NCBI GenBank assembly: GCA_964521625.1
Contig: CAZFSM010000001.1
Coordinates: 124,001-188,000 of the forward strand
DNA from: UBA1444 sp964521625
GTDB lineage: Bacteria; Bacillota; Negativicutes; UBA1444
Direction: 5' to 3'
Length of the DNA: 64,000 nt
A program made the position numbers and the translations under genes. Of the stretch, positions 17,203-25,639 are shown in pieces (position 1 is the first letter of the stretch; each line of letters begins with the position of its first letter). The notes beneath the pieces were generated by a model. The model did not search any database. It was not told the DNA's origin and was given only the letters and a program-made list of their open reading frames with translations.

Positions 17203-18066
17203 TTGAATAACCCAATTACTGAATTGATCCGGCAGCGTTTTTCCTGCCGTCGTCACCCCGCCCAGCCGATTGCCGCTGAAACACAGCAGCAGCTGCAGGA
17301 ATTTATGGAAATCATCCAAACCGGACCGTTTGGTTCGCATATACGACTAGAGTTGGTTGCAGCTTCCGAAGATGACCGACAGTCGTTGAAAGGGGTCGGC
17401 ACTTACGGTTTCATCAAAAACCCCCAGGGGTATATCGTCGGCGCGATGGGGCCCGGCGAAAAAAACTTGGAGGATTTTGGCTACCTGATGGAGTTTGCGA
17501 TCCTGTTTGCGACTGACCTGGGGCTGGGGACCTGCTGGCTCGGCGGCAGTTTCACCAAAAGCGGGTTTGCTAAAAAGATCGCTGTGAAGCCGACAGAGTC
17601 AGTGCCTGCCGTCACCTCGGTCGGCTACATTGCCGACAACAGCAAGGCGGAAGACTGGATTCGGCGGCGGGCGGGCGGCGCGATGCGTCTGCCGGCGGAT
17701 AAGCTGTTTTTTGACGGGCAGTTTGGTCAACCGCTTGATCTTGCGACAATAGGACCCTATGCGACTGTTTTGGACATGGTTCGCTGGGGGCCTTCAGCTT
17801 CGAACAAGCAACCTTGGCGAATTGTAAGGCAGGGTGATGCTTGGCACTTCTACCTACAGCGGACGCCCGGTTATGGTTCCGCTGGCTGGTTGGGCCGGCT
17901 GATCGGCGTGGCCGACGTGCAGCGTCTTGACATGGGTATTGCCATGTGCCATTTTGAATTGCCGGCGATGGAATTGGAACTGCGCGGACGGTGGGCAGTA
18001 GCGGAGCCGAATTTGGCAAAACCGGACAAACATACCGAATACACGGTCAGCTGGGTCGCTGAGTGA
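17203..18066 (+). CDS. Nitroreductase family protein (TM1586-like, duplicated fold)
   Basis: A 287-residue protein with two nitroreductase-like halves. The N-terminal half begins ITELIRQRFSCRRHPAQPI, where the R-x-S-x-R pattern contacts FMN. The C-terminal half has the signature MVRWGPSASNKQPWRIVRQG. The central LGLGTCWLGGSFTKSGF is the usual dimer and FMN-ring segment. The likely role is FMN-dependent NAD(P)H oxidation of an unknown acceptor. The start is TTG at 17203 behind GGAGG. Its last 20 bp overlap the end of the convergent amidotransferase gene. Confidence 0.88.
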   Translation: MNNPITELIRQRFSCRRHPAQPIAAETQQQLQEFMEIIQTGPFGSHIRLELVAASEDDRQSLKGVGTYGFIKNPQGYIVGAMGPGEKNLEDFGYLMEFAILFATDLGLGTCWLGGSFTKSGFAKKIAVKPTESVPAVTSVGYIADNSKAEDWIRRRAGGAMRLPADKLFFDGQFGQPLDLATIGPYATVLDMVRWGPSASNKQPWRIVRQGDAWHFYLQRTPGYGSAGWLGRLIGVADVQRLDMGIAMCHFELPAMELELRGRWAVAEPNLAKPDKHTEYTVSWVAE

Positions 18067-18772
18067 TTCCCGTTAATTCCGCAAACCGTTGAAAAAGTTG
18101 ACGTCCATACAGATGTTCCTGCACCGAGGCTTCGATGGCAGACAAATTTTGTCCGGCCAGGATCAGCTCGTTTTTTTGTTCTTCAATATATGTGCGCTCG
18201 ATTTTTGCGTTAAACTCTGGGTGGAATTGCACTCCCCATTGATTTCCATTTATCACAAAAGCTTGATGCGGTTCATGCTCATTGCGGGCCAAGATGGTGG
18301 CGCTGGCTGGTAGACAAAGAACTGTCTGGGCGTGGGTGACATGGCCAACGAACAAGGAAGGCATGCTGTTCAATAATGGATCCTGGCAGCCGGCATCAGT
18401 CAGATTGATTTCGACTGTGCCAATTTCTTTCCCCTTCGGATGATAGCCGACACTGCCGCCCCATGCATGAGCCAACAGTTGATGACCGTAGCAGATGCCC
18501 AGCACAGGCAATGTGTTGGCAGCAATGCCGCGCAGCCAGTCAGCGACGAACTCGCTCCAGGCTTCCCGATCCGTAACCATGGCATGGGACCCTGTTATTA
18601 TGACGCCGCTAATGTTGTCGTAGGCGGGAAGCCATTGTCGCTCCACGACCGGCGCCACCAGAACGGCGCCGCTGTCAGGCAACTGGCGGAGCACAAACTC
18701 GTCAAAGTCGCCAAATTCTGCCTGCAAACTGGGGAATGCGGAACCGGTTTTGATCAGTAATAAAGGTTTCAA
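18047..18772 (-). CDS. Class I glutamine amidotransferase (GMP-synthase-like domain protein)
   Basis: A stand-alone GATase of 241 residues. The nucleophile elbow is GICYGHQLLAHAWGG (Cys near residue 90), and the His-x-Glu of the triad is in GVQFHPEFN near residue 175. Such proteins hydrolyse glutamine or related gamma-glutamyl compounds; the acceptor is unknown. Reading is open to 19177, through prs on the other strand, but that extension has no coding character. AGGGAG before the TTG at 18772 fits the start of the conserved first strand (KPLLLIKTGSAFP). A terminator-like hairpin lies in the 5' leader. Confidence 0.88.
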   Translation of the reverse strand: MKPLLLIKTGSAFPSLQAEFGDFDEFVLRQLPDSGAVLVAPVVERQWLPAYDNISGVIITGSHAMVTDREAWSEFVADWLRGIAANTLPVLGICYGHQLLAHAWGGSVGYHPKGKEIGTVEINLTDAGCQDPLLNSMPSLFVGHVTHAQTVLCLPASATILARNEHEPHQAFVINGNQWGVQFHPEFNAKIERTYIEEQKNELILAGQNLSAIEASVQEHLYGRQLFQRFAELTGITQRPS

Positions 18773-18799
18773 TGCAGGACACTCCCTTCGTGTTGAATG

Positions 18800-18831
18800 A
18801 AAAAAGCTCAAAAACAGTTCAGTTTTTGAGC
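18800..18831 (-). terminator. Terminator-type hairpin in the amidotransferase leader (possible attenuator)
   Basis: On the minus strand GCTCAAAAAC (from 18831) pairs with GTTTTTGAGC (to 18806) over ten pairs with a 6-nt loop, followed directly by six T residues. It lies only about 28 bp upstream of the amidotransferase start and downstream of any likely promoter for it. It would therefore stop transcription before the gene unless relieved. No known riboswitch or T-box element was recognised in the roughly 100 nt ahead of it. Confidence 0.65.
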
Positions 18832-18947
18832 GCCATTGCTTCTCTGTAATTGTAACATGAAAAAAATCCCGTGTGTAATATAAGCTGTATAGAAAATGAT
18901 AAAAATAAATTGAGTTATAAAAGTTCAACACGGAGGAGGCGCGGGGG

Positions 18948-19895
18948 ATGTCGGGACAATTCACATCGATGCAAGTTTTTTCCGGCAACGCGCATCCGGA
19001 TTTGGCCGCAGAAATTGCGCAACATCTGGGTATTGGGCTTGGAAAATCTAGGGTCAGCCGGTTAGCGGATGGCGAAACACGGGTTGAAATTGACGAAAGT
19101 GTGCGAGGCAAGGATATATTCATCGTGCAACCAACTAGTCCGCCGGTGAACGAAACGACCATGGAACTGTTAATCATGGTGGATGCGTTTCGCCGCGCTT
19201 CCGCCAGGCGAATTACCGTAGTGATGCCGTATTATGGTTATGCACGGCAAGATTTGAAAACAAAAGCCCGTGAACCGATCACCGCCAAGGTGATTGCCAA
19301 TTTGCTTGTTGCCGGCGGAGTGGACCGGATTGTCTGCATGGATCTTCATGTTCCGCAGATACAAGGCTTTTTTGATATCCCAATGGATCATTTGACTGCA
19401 ATTCCAATCCTGGCTGAATATTTCAGATCTTTTGACGCCCCAAACACGGTGCTGGTTTCACCAGATCTTGGCGGCGTCTCCCGGGCTAGGGCAATGGCGG
19501 AGCGCGTCGGCGGATCTCTGGCGATATTGGAAAAAAAGCGACTGGCGTCTACCAAGGTGTTGGTATCGAATGTGATTGGCGACGTTAGCGGCAAAGATGT
19601 GATCATGATTGATGACATCATAGCAACCGCCAGCACGGTTGAACAGGGCGCTTTCTTTCTAATGGACGCCGGCGCACGCAGCGTTTCCGTCTGCTGCACC
19701 CATCCCCTTTTAATTGAACAGGCCATGCAGCGGCTCGAACGCGCACCGATAGAACGGGTAATTGTGACCAATACGATTCCGATCCCGCCCGACAAGCGGA
19801 TTGCGAAACTGAAAGTATTGTCAGTGGGACGCCTGATTGCGGATGCGATTTTGGCGATCCATAGTGAAGGATCGGTAAGCAGGCTGTTCATTTAA
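18948..19895 (+). CDS. prs: Ribose-phosphate pyrophosphokinase paralogue with altered active-site loops
   Basis: A 315-residue protein with the whole class I PRPP-synthetase frame: an N-terminal FSGNAHPDLAAEIA, ADGETRVEI, PYYGYARQD, DLHVPQIQGFFDIP and the C-terminal KLKVLSVGRLIADAI. Several near-invariant residues differ. YARQDRK reads YARQDLK, SPDHGG reads SPDLGG, and the ribose-5-phosphate loop DDIIDTAGT reads DDIIATAST. Mg/ATP-contacting positions such as the EKKR basic pair are kept. It may be a second, weak or regulatory PRPP synthetase rather than the housekeeping one. A GGAGG site precedes the ATG, and a terminator follows. Confidence 0.85.
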   Translation: MSGQFTSMQVFSGNAHPDLAAEIAQHLGIGLGKSRVSRLADGETRVEIDESVRGKDIFIVQPTSPPVNETTMELLIMVDAFRRASARRITVVMPYYGYARQDLKTKAREPITAKVIANLLVAGGVDRIVCMDLHVPQIQGFFDIPMDHLTAIPILAEYFRSFDAPNTVLVSPDLGGVSRARAMAERVGGSLAILEKKRLASTKVLVSNVIGDVSGKDVIMIDDIIATASTVEQGAFFLMDAGARSVSVCCTHPLLIEQAMQRLERAPIERVIVTNTIPIPPDKRIAKLKVLSVGRLIADAILAIHSEGSVSRLFI

Positions 19896-19897
19896 TG

Positions 19898-19925
19898 CTG
19901 CTGCCAATATGGCGGCAGGATTTTT
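19898..19925 (+). terminator. Terminator after the prs paralogue
   Basis: CTGCTGCC (19898-19905) pairs with GGCGGCAG (19911-19918), with one G-T pair and a 5-nt AATAT loop. GATTTTTGC follows. It is a plausible intrinsic terminator. Confidence 0.75.
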
Positions 19926-19933
19926 GCTACTTT

Positions 19934-19969
19934 TGCGGAAATGAAACAAATGTGCGGAAATGAAACAAA
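19934..19969. repeat. Tandem 17-bp direct repeat ahead of a nitroreductase gene
   Basis: TGCGGAAATGAAACAAA occurs at 19934-19950 and exactly again at 19953-19969, a period of 19 bp. It lies between the prs terminator and the nitroreductase start at 19999. It could be a pair of operator half-sites or a recent local duplication. Confidence 0.7.
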
Positions 19970-19998
19970 ATAGAAAATAAAAAGGTGGGCAATCGATT

Positions 19999-20568
19999 AT
20001 GTTTAGAGATTTGGTTATCGCAAATCGCAGTTATCGTCGGTTCGTTGAAAGCGAGATGATTTCCCGGCAAACGCTGCTGGAACTGATTGACTTGGCCCGA
20101 CTCAGCCCGTCCGGCGCCAACAAGCAGGCGCTGCGTTACTATGTTTCCTGCGAGCAAGTGCAAAACGAAAAGGTTTTCGCGGCACTAGCCTGGGCGGCCT
20201 ATTTCAAAGATTGGGCCGGGCCAGTTTCTGGCGAACGCCCAACAGGCTATATCGTCATCGTGCAGGATCAGGCGAATAAAATGATTAGCGGGATTGATTA
20301 CGGCATTGCGGCGCAGACAATTTTGCTGGGGGCGGCAGAAATGGGGCTGGGCGGGTGCATGATCGGCAATATCAATAAACCGAAACTGGAAGATGCGCTG
20401 GAAATCCCGGAAAACTACGAAATCTTACTGGTGATTGCTCTCGGTAAACCCAAAGAAACAGTCGTTCTCGACGAGATTGATCTGCACGGTGATATCAAAT
20501 ATTGGCGTGATGCCGAGCAGGTTCACCACGTTCCCAAGCGGAAACTGAAAGATATCGTGTTGAACTAA
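19999..20568 (+). CDS. Nitroreductase family protein
   Basis: A single-domain nitroreductase of 189 residues. It opens with LVIANRSYRRFVES, the FMN phosphate-contacting R-S-x-R motif, then ARLSPSGANKQALRYYV, the standard second FMN segment, and ILLGAAEMGLGGCMIGNIN near residue 110, which lines the isoalloxazine. It should use NAD(P)H to reduce an unknown nitro, quinone or flavin substrate. AAAGGTGGG precedes the ATG. It lies 29 bp before the fbp start, and co-transcription is possible. Confidence 0.9.
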   Translation: MFRDLVIANRSYRRFVESEMISRQTLLELIDLARLSPSGANKQALRYYVSCEQVQNEKVFAALAWAAYFKDWAGPVSGERPTGYIVIVQDQANKMISGIDYGIAAQTILLGAAEMGLGGCMIGNINKPKLEDALEIPENYEILLVIALGKPKETVVLDEIDLHGDIKYWRDAEQVHHVPKRKLKDIVLN

Positions 20569-20597
20569 AGCGTTAATTGAGACGGGAGACAGCAAAA

Positions 20598-22565
20598 ATG
20601 GTACATCAAAATGAATTGCGTTACTTGATTTTGCTTGCGGAAAAATATCCGTCTATCCAGTCGGCATCCAACGAGATTATTAATCTTTCCGCCCAGTTGC
20701 AGTTGCTGAAGGGAACCGAACATTTTTTATCGGATGTACATGGCGAACACGAAGCGTTTCAACATGTCATACGCAATGGCGCTGGCTCAATTTGGCGAAA
20801 AATTGAAGAAATGTTTGCCAATAGCCTGACCAAACGGGAACAACGCAACTTGGCCACTCTGATTTATTATCCGGAAGAAAAAGCACCGCTGATGTTGCAG
20901 TCGGTTGCGGATCCGGCGGAATGGAGTCGGTTGACTTTGGTCCGGTTGATGAAACTATGCAAGGTTCTTACCTCGAAATATCGCCGCGAAACGGTCCGAC
21001 AATTTTTACCGTTGCATGTCGCGCCGATAATTGAGGAGCTATTGGACGAACAGGCAAAAGTCGAAAATAAATCGGATTACTACCAGAGCTTGATTGAAGC
21101 AATCATTAGTACTGACCGGGCCCAACATTACATTGTGCATCTGGCCGATTTGATTCAGCGCCTGGCCATTAGTCGCCTGCATGTGATTGGTGATATTTAT
21201 GACCGTGGACCGGGTGCGCATCTGATTTTGGATGCGTTGATGGAGTATCACCAGGTCGACATCCAGTGGGGCAATCACGACATTCTCTGGATGGGGGCCG
21301 CTGCCGGCAGTGAAGCCTGTATGGCCAATGTGGTGCGAACCTGCCTGCGATACGGCAATATGGAAACCCTGGAGAACGGCTATGGAATTAGCTTATTGCC
21401 GTTGGTTTCTTTCGCGATCGAAACATACGCCAACGATCCCTGCGATCTATTCATTCCGAAAGTGCCAAAGGATGGAGAATTTTCCAGCCAGGAGATTCGC
21501 TTGATGGCGCAAATGCAGAAATCGATGGCGATCATTCAGTTCAAACTCGAGAGTCAACTGATTAAACGTCGCCCACACTATAAGATGGACGAACGGTTGC
21601 TATTGGATCGGATCGATTTTACCTCCGGCACAGTCGTGATTGACGGGGTGTCCCATTCCCTGCAGGACCGACATTTCCCGACAGTTGACCCCAAGCAGCC
21701 TGATGAGCTGACTGCGGCGGAACAGGCTGTTGTGGATAAGCTTAGGCATTCATTTACTCATAGTCGGAAATTGCAGCGACATACCCGCTTTCTGTTTGCG
21801 CAGGGCAGTATTTACCTGATTCATGATGGAAATTTATTGTATCATGGCTGCATTGCCATGAATGACGATGGCGCATTTCGTTCATTTAACGTGGATGGGA
21901 AAACTTATGCAGGCAAAGCGTTTCTTGATCGCGTAGACCGGTTGGCCCGACAGGGTTATTTCTCCACCGACAACCCTGCACAAAAGCAGTATGGCATGGA
22001 TGCGATGTGGTTTTTGTGGTGCGCACCTGAATCGCCACTGTTTGGTAAAGAGAAGATGGCCACGTTCGAACGTTATTTTCTGGCTGAGCCCGATACGCAT
22101 AAGGAAAAGCGCAACGCCTATTATGCGTTGCGCGACCAAGTCGAAACAGCCGCCAAAATCTTGCAGGAATTTGGCCTTGACAACAAAATCGGCCATATCA
22201 TCAATGGTCATGTACCAGTGAAAGTGGTCAAGGGTGAACGACCAGTTAAGGCCAATGGACGGCTGATTGTAATCGATGGAGGTTTTTCGCGGGCCTACCA
22301 GAAGGAAACGGGAATTGCCGGCTACACCCTGATTTCCAATTCCCGAGGCTGGTTGCTGGCGGCGCATCAGCCATTCGAATCTAGGCAACGGGCGATTTGT
22401 GATGAGGTCGATATGGATTCGGAAACGGAAATCATCGAAAGTCATCCCGAACGGCTGCATATAAAACATACCGATGAAGGCAAGACAATTCAACAGGAAA
22501 TTGATCAGCTGAAAGCTCTATTGGAAGCCTACCGCGAAGGATCGATTAAAGAGCGGCAGTTATAA
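20598..22565 (+). CDS. fbp: Fructose-1,6-bisphosphatase, class III
   Basis: A 655-residue Firmicute-type FBPase with a calcineurin-like phosphatase core. It hydrolyses fructose 1,6-bisphosphate in gluconeogenesis. Metal-binding motifs are SDVHGEHEAF near residue 46, GDIYDRGPGAH, WGNHDILWMGAAAGS and, late in the protein, INGHVPVK. The length agrees with B. subtilis Fbp (about 670). An upstream TTG at 20577 is in frame, but GGGAG at 20584-20588 points to the ATG at 20598. Downstream lies a large GGDEF-EAL gene after 35 bp. Confidence 0.95.
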   Translation: MVHQNELRYLILLAEKYPSIQSASNEIINLSAQLQLLKGTEHFLSDVHGEHEAFQHVIRNGAGSIWRKIEEMFANSLTKREQRNLATLIYYPEEKAPLMLQSVADPAEWSRLTLVRLMKLCKVLTSKYRRETVRQFLPLHVAPIIEELLDEQAKVENKSDYYQSLIEAIISTDRAQHYIVHLADLIQRLAISRLHVIGDIYDRGPGAHLILDALMEYHQVDIQWGNHDILWMGAAAGSEACMANVVRTCLRYGNMETLENGYGISLLPLVSFAIETYANDPCDLFIPKVPKDGEFSSQEIRLMAQMQKSMAIIQFKLESQLIKRRPHYKMDERLLLDRIDFTSGTVVIDGVSHSLQDRHFPTVDPKQPDELTAAEQAVVDKLRHSFTHSRKLQRHTRFLFAQGSIYLIHDGNLLYHGCIAMNDDGAFRSFNVDGKTYAGKAFLDRVDRLARQGYFSTDNPAQKQYGMDAMWFLWCAPESPLFGKEKMATFERYFLAEPDTHKEKRNAYYALRDQVETAAKILQEFGLDNKIGHIINGHVPVKVVKGERPVKANGRLIVIDGGFSRAYQKETGIAGYTLISNSRGWLLAAHQPFESRQRAICDEVDMDSETEIIESHPERLHIKHTDEGKTIQQEIDQLKALLEAYREGSIKERQL

Positions 22566-22600
22566 GCTGCTTTTCTCATCACGAGGAGTGCGGGCGTATA

Positions 22601-25600
22601 ATGGGTAAACCAATCACCACCAGGCTGGTCGGCTGGATTATTGGCGGCACACTGTTGGCGTTTGCCATTTTCAACATGGCGAACTATTATTTCGCGTTTC
22701 AGGCCTATTATGATCGGGTTACTCGTGACAACCAGATTCACACGCAAAATGTGGCGCTTAGCATTTCTTCGTTTTATGAAACCGTTTATCGCGTCGTTGG
22801 TGAAATGGCGCAGGCCCAGGAAGTCAAAAACATGGACCCGCAGCAGCAACAGGGATATTTGCGCGACCGATTTTCACAATACGGATTCTTTGATAATTTG
22901 CTCATCCAAAGAGTCCCCGATGGCTTTCAGACGGCTCGGGTAAAAGGAGAGCCAACGTCCCGGCCTGATCGCTGGTGGTTTCGTAAGCTTTTGTCCGAAC
23001 AGAAGCCATTCGTAAGCCCTGCCTTTTTTTCTTTTGGTTTTGACAACAATGCGCCGACGGCGGTGACTGGCATCTTTTTTCCTGTTATGCAGGGGGAAAA
23101 ACTGGTTAGTATGCTGGCGGCTTTTTTGCGTCTGGATGAAATTCAAGGCCGAGTAGGCCGCCATTATCTGAATGATGACCGATATACTTTTATTCTCGAT
23201 GAAACAGGTGTTGTCATTGCCCATCCAGACCAGGAAATAAGCAAAGAGCAATATAATTACAAAACCGGACGACGCTCGCAGGTGGCTCGCGATGCAGCAG
23301 GGAAAGCGCTTTTGGATGGCGCCGACTATCGGTTGACTCACGAAACTATCGCAGTAGCACCAGGTTTGCAAAAGATTGTTAAACAAGTGCTAGCCGGCGA
23401 ATCAGGCACTACGGAATATACCGAACTGGATGGCAAGGTAATGCTTTGTAGTTTTAACCCGATAAAAATTTCCGGTTATGGATCGTCATGGGCGGCGATT
23501 ACCATTCAGGACAAAAATTCTGCGATGGCAGCACTACAAACAGCAGCTGAACGTAGCGCAGCCTTGTCGTTTTTCGTTTTGGTCTGTTTGGCAGGTATCA
23601 TTCTCTGGCAAAGCCACGAAATGGTAAAAAGTTCGCAGCGCTTGCAACAAACAAACAGTTCATTATCGGCGGAGATCATTGAGCGGACACGGGCGGAATT
23701 TGAACTGACAGCGGCTAACGAAGAATTGACGGCGCTGAATGAAGAGATGCTGGCTGTTACGGATACACTGCAAGAAACCAATCGAAAAATTCTACTGGAA
23801 ATTGAAGAACGACAGGCTGCAGAAGCAAAGCTGCGACTAAGGGAACGACAATATCGGGCCATAGTTCGACTAATTGCCGACAATAGCGCCGAATTTGATG
23901 TGCAGATGCAAAGCATGCTGGATAGTGCACTGGAATTAGTCGGGGCGTCGGACGGCTATATCGCGCTGATTGAAAATGGACGGGCGATGATCCGTTATGC
24001 TCGGGGAAATCGGGAAATACTGCTGGGCAAGGATTTGACAACGGAAGGCGGGTTGTTGTCGGTCGTTCTGTCGACGGGAATGCTGCAATATGTCGAAGAT
24101 TATCAGAGCTACCCCGAGCGCAAGCGGGGGTCAATTTGGAACACACAGAGTACGGCCGTTATCTTTCCGCTGCAAAGAGTAGAAAAGCTCGTGGGTGCGC
24201 TATCTATAGCCTGGAAGGACAAAATCCGCCAACTGCTGCCCGATGAGATCGAAATGTTGCAACAGTTTGCCGACATGGCTTCGCTTGCGTTGCAGGGGGC
24301 GAAATTGCAAGATGAACTCAGCCACATAGCTTACCATGACGTACTGACCAACCTTCCCAATCGAGCCAGTTTGACTGAAAAACTGAACGGGGACCTGGAA
24401 AGGTTGGAAGGGGGACGTAGCGGGGCAGTTTTTTATATAGATATGGATGACTTGAAAGGAATCAATGATAATTTTGGCCATTCCGCGGGTGATCGCCTCA
24501 TTATCACGGCAGGTGAAGCGATCCGGCGAATTGTCGGCGAAACGGTATTTGTGGCTCGTCTGGGTGGCGATGAATTCGTCATCGTTTTAGTGGAAGAATT
24601 GACTATAGCCGAGATTTCTGAACTGGCTGACCAATTGGTAGCGGGGCTTTGTCAGGATCATCGTTTCGGCAATGAATCAGCCCGCGTGTCTGCCAGTGTG
24701 GGAATCGTTGTTTTCCCCCGCGATGGGGCGACTGCTGAAGAGTTGATGAAAAAGGCGGATAATGCCATGTATGCGGCCAAAGCGGCTGGCAGAAACTGCT
24801 GGCGGTTCTTTGAGCCAGCCATGCTGCGCGATGCACAGGAAAAGATGGTATTGACGAATAGTCTGCGCCGGGCGCTGGAACGAGAAGAATTGGAACTGTT
24901 ATATCAACCGCAGCTTGATCTGCGCACCGGCCGAGTCGTTGGGTTGGAGGCGTTACTTCGCTGGAACAGCAAAGAACATGGAATGGTCCCGCCTGATCGG
25001 TTTATTCCGTTGGCTGAACAAAATCAGTTGATTTTCCCGATAGGATTGTGGGTGTTGCAGCAGGCTTGTGATTTTATCAGCCGGTTGACGCAGGCCGGTT
25101 ACCCCGATGTGAGGGTAGCCGTCAACTTGTCGCCCAAACAACTGGCCAGCGAAACCTTAATCGGCAGCATCGCGACATTAATTAATGCGTCGGCGATTTC
25201 ACCGCAACAGTTGGAGCTGGAAATTACCGAAAGTGCATTGCTCGCATCACTGGAGGATAGCAGCCGTAAATTGCGCCAACTGGCGGAGCTGGGAGTTGGC
25301 TTGGCGCTTGATGATTTTGGCACCGGATATTCATCGTTGACGCATTTGCGGCTATTTCCGGTGGAAACCTTGAAAATCGACAAATCTTTTATCGACACTA
25401 TTCCCGAACAGGAAGCGGTGCTGGTCCAGTCACTTGTAAAGTTTGCGCAGAACCTGGACATGAAGGTCGTAGCGGAAGGTGTGGAAAGTAGCGAACAGTG
25501 GGATTTTCTGCGGAACTGCGGCTGTGACATCGTTCAGGGCTATTTCATGAGTCGCCCGCTACCGGAAACCGAGGTGATACAGTTTTTGAAGACGAAAAAC

Positions 25601-25618
25601 GAGTCGCGCCAGGAATAA
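22601..25618 (+). CDS. Membrane GGDEF-EAL protein with cache and GAF domains
   Basis: A 1005-residue bifunctional cyclic-di-GMP protein. An N-terminal membrane helix (about residues 8-30) precedes an extracellular double-cache sensor (about 35-310), a second helix (SFFVLVCLAGIILW), a coiled coil (350-420) and a GAF domain (about 425-570). The GGDEF domain has the intact motif RLGGDEF near residue 655 but no R-x-x-D inhibitory site. The EAL domain has EALLRW near 782, VNLSPKQL, ELEITES, LDDFGTGYSS and AEGVES, so phosphodiesterase catalysis looks intact. Ligand sensing outside the cell would set c-di-GMP turnover. A TRAP binding protein follows 21 bp later. Confidence 0.94.
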   Translation: MGKPITTRLVGWIIGGTLLAFAIFNMANYYFAFQAYYDRVTRDNQIHTQNVALSISSFYETVYRVVGEMAQAQEVKNMDPQQQQGYLRDRFSQYGFFDNLLIQRVPDGFQTARVKGEPTSRPDRWWFRKLLSEQKPFVSPAFFSFGFDNNAPTAVTGIFFPVMQGEKLVSMLAAFLRLDEIQGRVGRHYLNDDRYTFILDETGVVIAHPDQEISKEQYNYKTGRRSQVARDAAGKALLDGADYRLTHETIAVAPGLQKIVKQVLAGESGTTEYTELDGKVMLCSFNPIKISGYGSSWAAITIQDKNSAMAALQTAAERSAALSFFVLVCLAGIILWQSHEMVKSSQRLQQTNSSLSAEIIERTRAEFELTAANEELTALNEEMLAVTDTLQETNRKILLEIEERQAAEAKLRLRERQYRAIVRLIADNSAEFDVQMQSMLDSALELVGASDGYIALIENGRAMIRYARGNREILLGKDLTTEGGLLSVVLSTGMLQYVEDYQSYPERKRGSIWNTQSTAVIFPLQRVEKLVGALSIAWKDKIRQLLPDEIEMLQQFADMASLALQGAKLQDELSHIAYHDVLTNLPNRASLTEKLNGDLERLEGGRSGAVFYIDMDDLKGINDNFGHSAGDRLIITAGEAIRRIVGETVFVARLGGDEFVIVLVEELTIAEISELADQLVAGLCQDHRFGNESARVSASVGIVVFPRDGATAEELMKKADNAMYAAKAAGRNCWRFFEPAMLRDAQEKMVLTNSLRRALEREELELLYQPQLDLRTGRVVGLEALLRWNSKEHGMVPPDRFIPLAEQNQLIFPIGLWVLQQACDFISRLTQAGYPDVRVAVNLSPKQLASETLIGSIATLINASAISPQQLELEITESALLASLEDSSRKLRQLAELGVGLALDDFGTGYSSLTHLRLFPVETLKIDKSFIDTIPEQEAVLVQSLVKFAQNLDMKVVAEGVESSEQWDFLRNCGCDIVQGYFMSRPLPETEVIQFLKTKNESRQE

Positions 25619-25639
25619 CAATAATTGGGAGGTACGGCG

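Noticed and set aside
18773..19177. Longer amidotransferase frame reaching into prs
   Set aside because: The added residues are low-quality sequence crossing a terminator and overlapping the prs coding region on the other strand.
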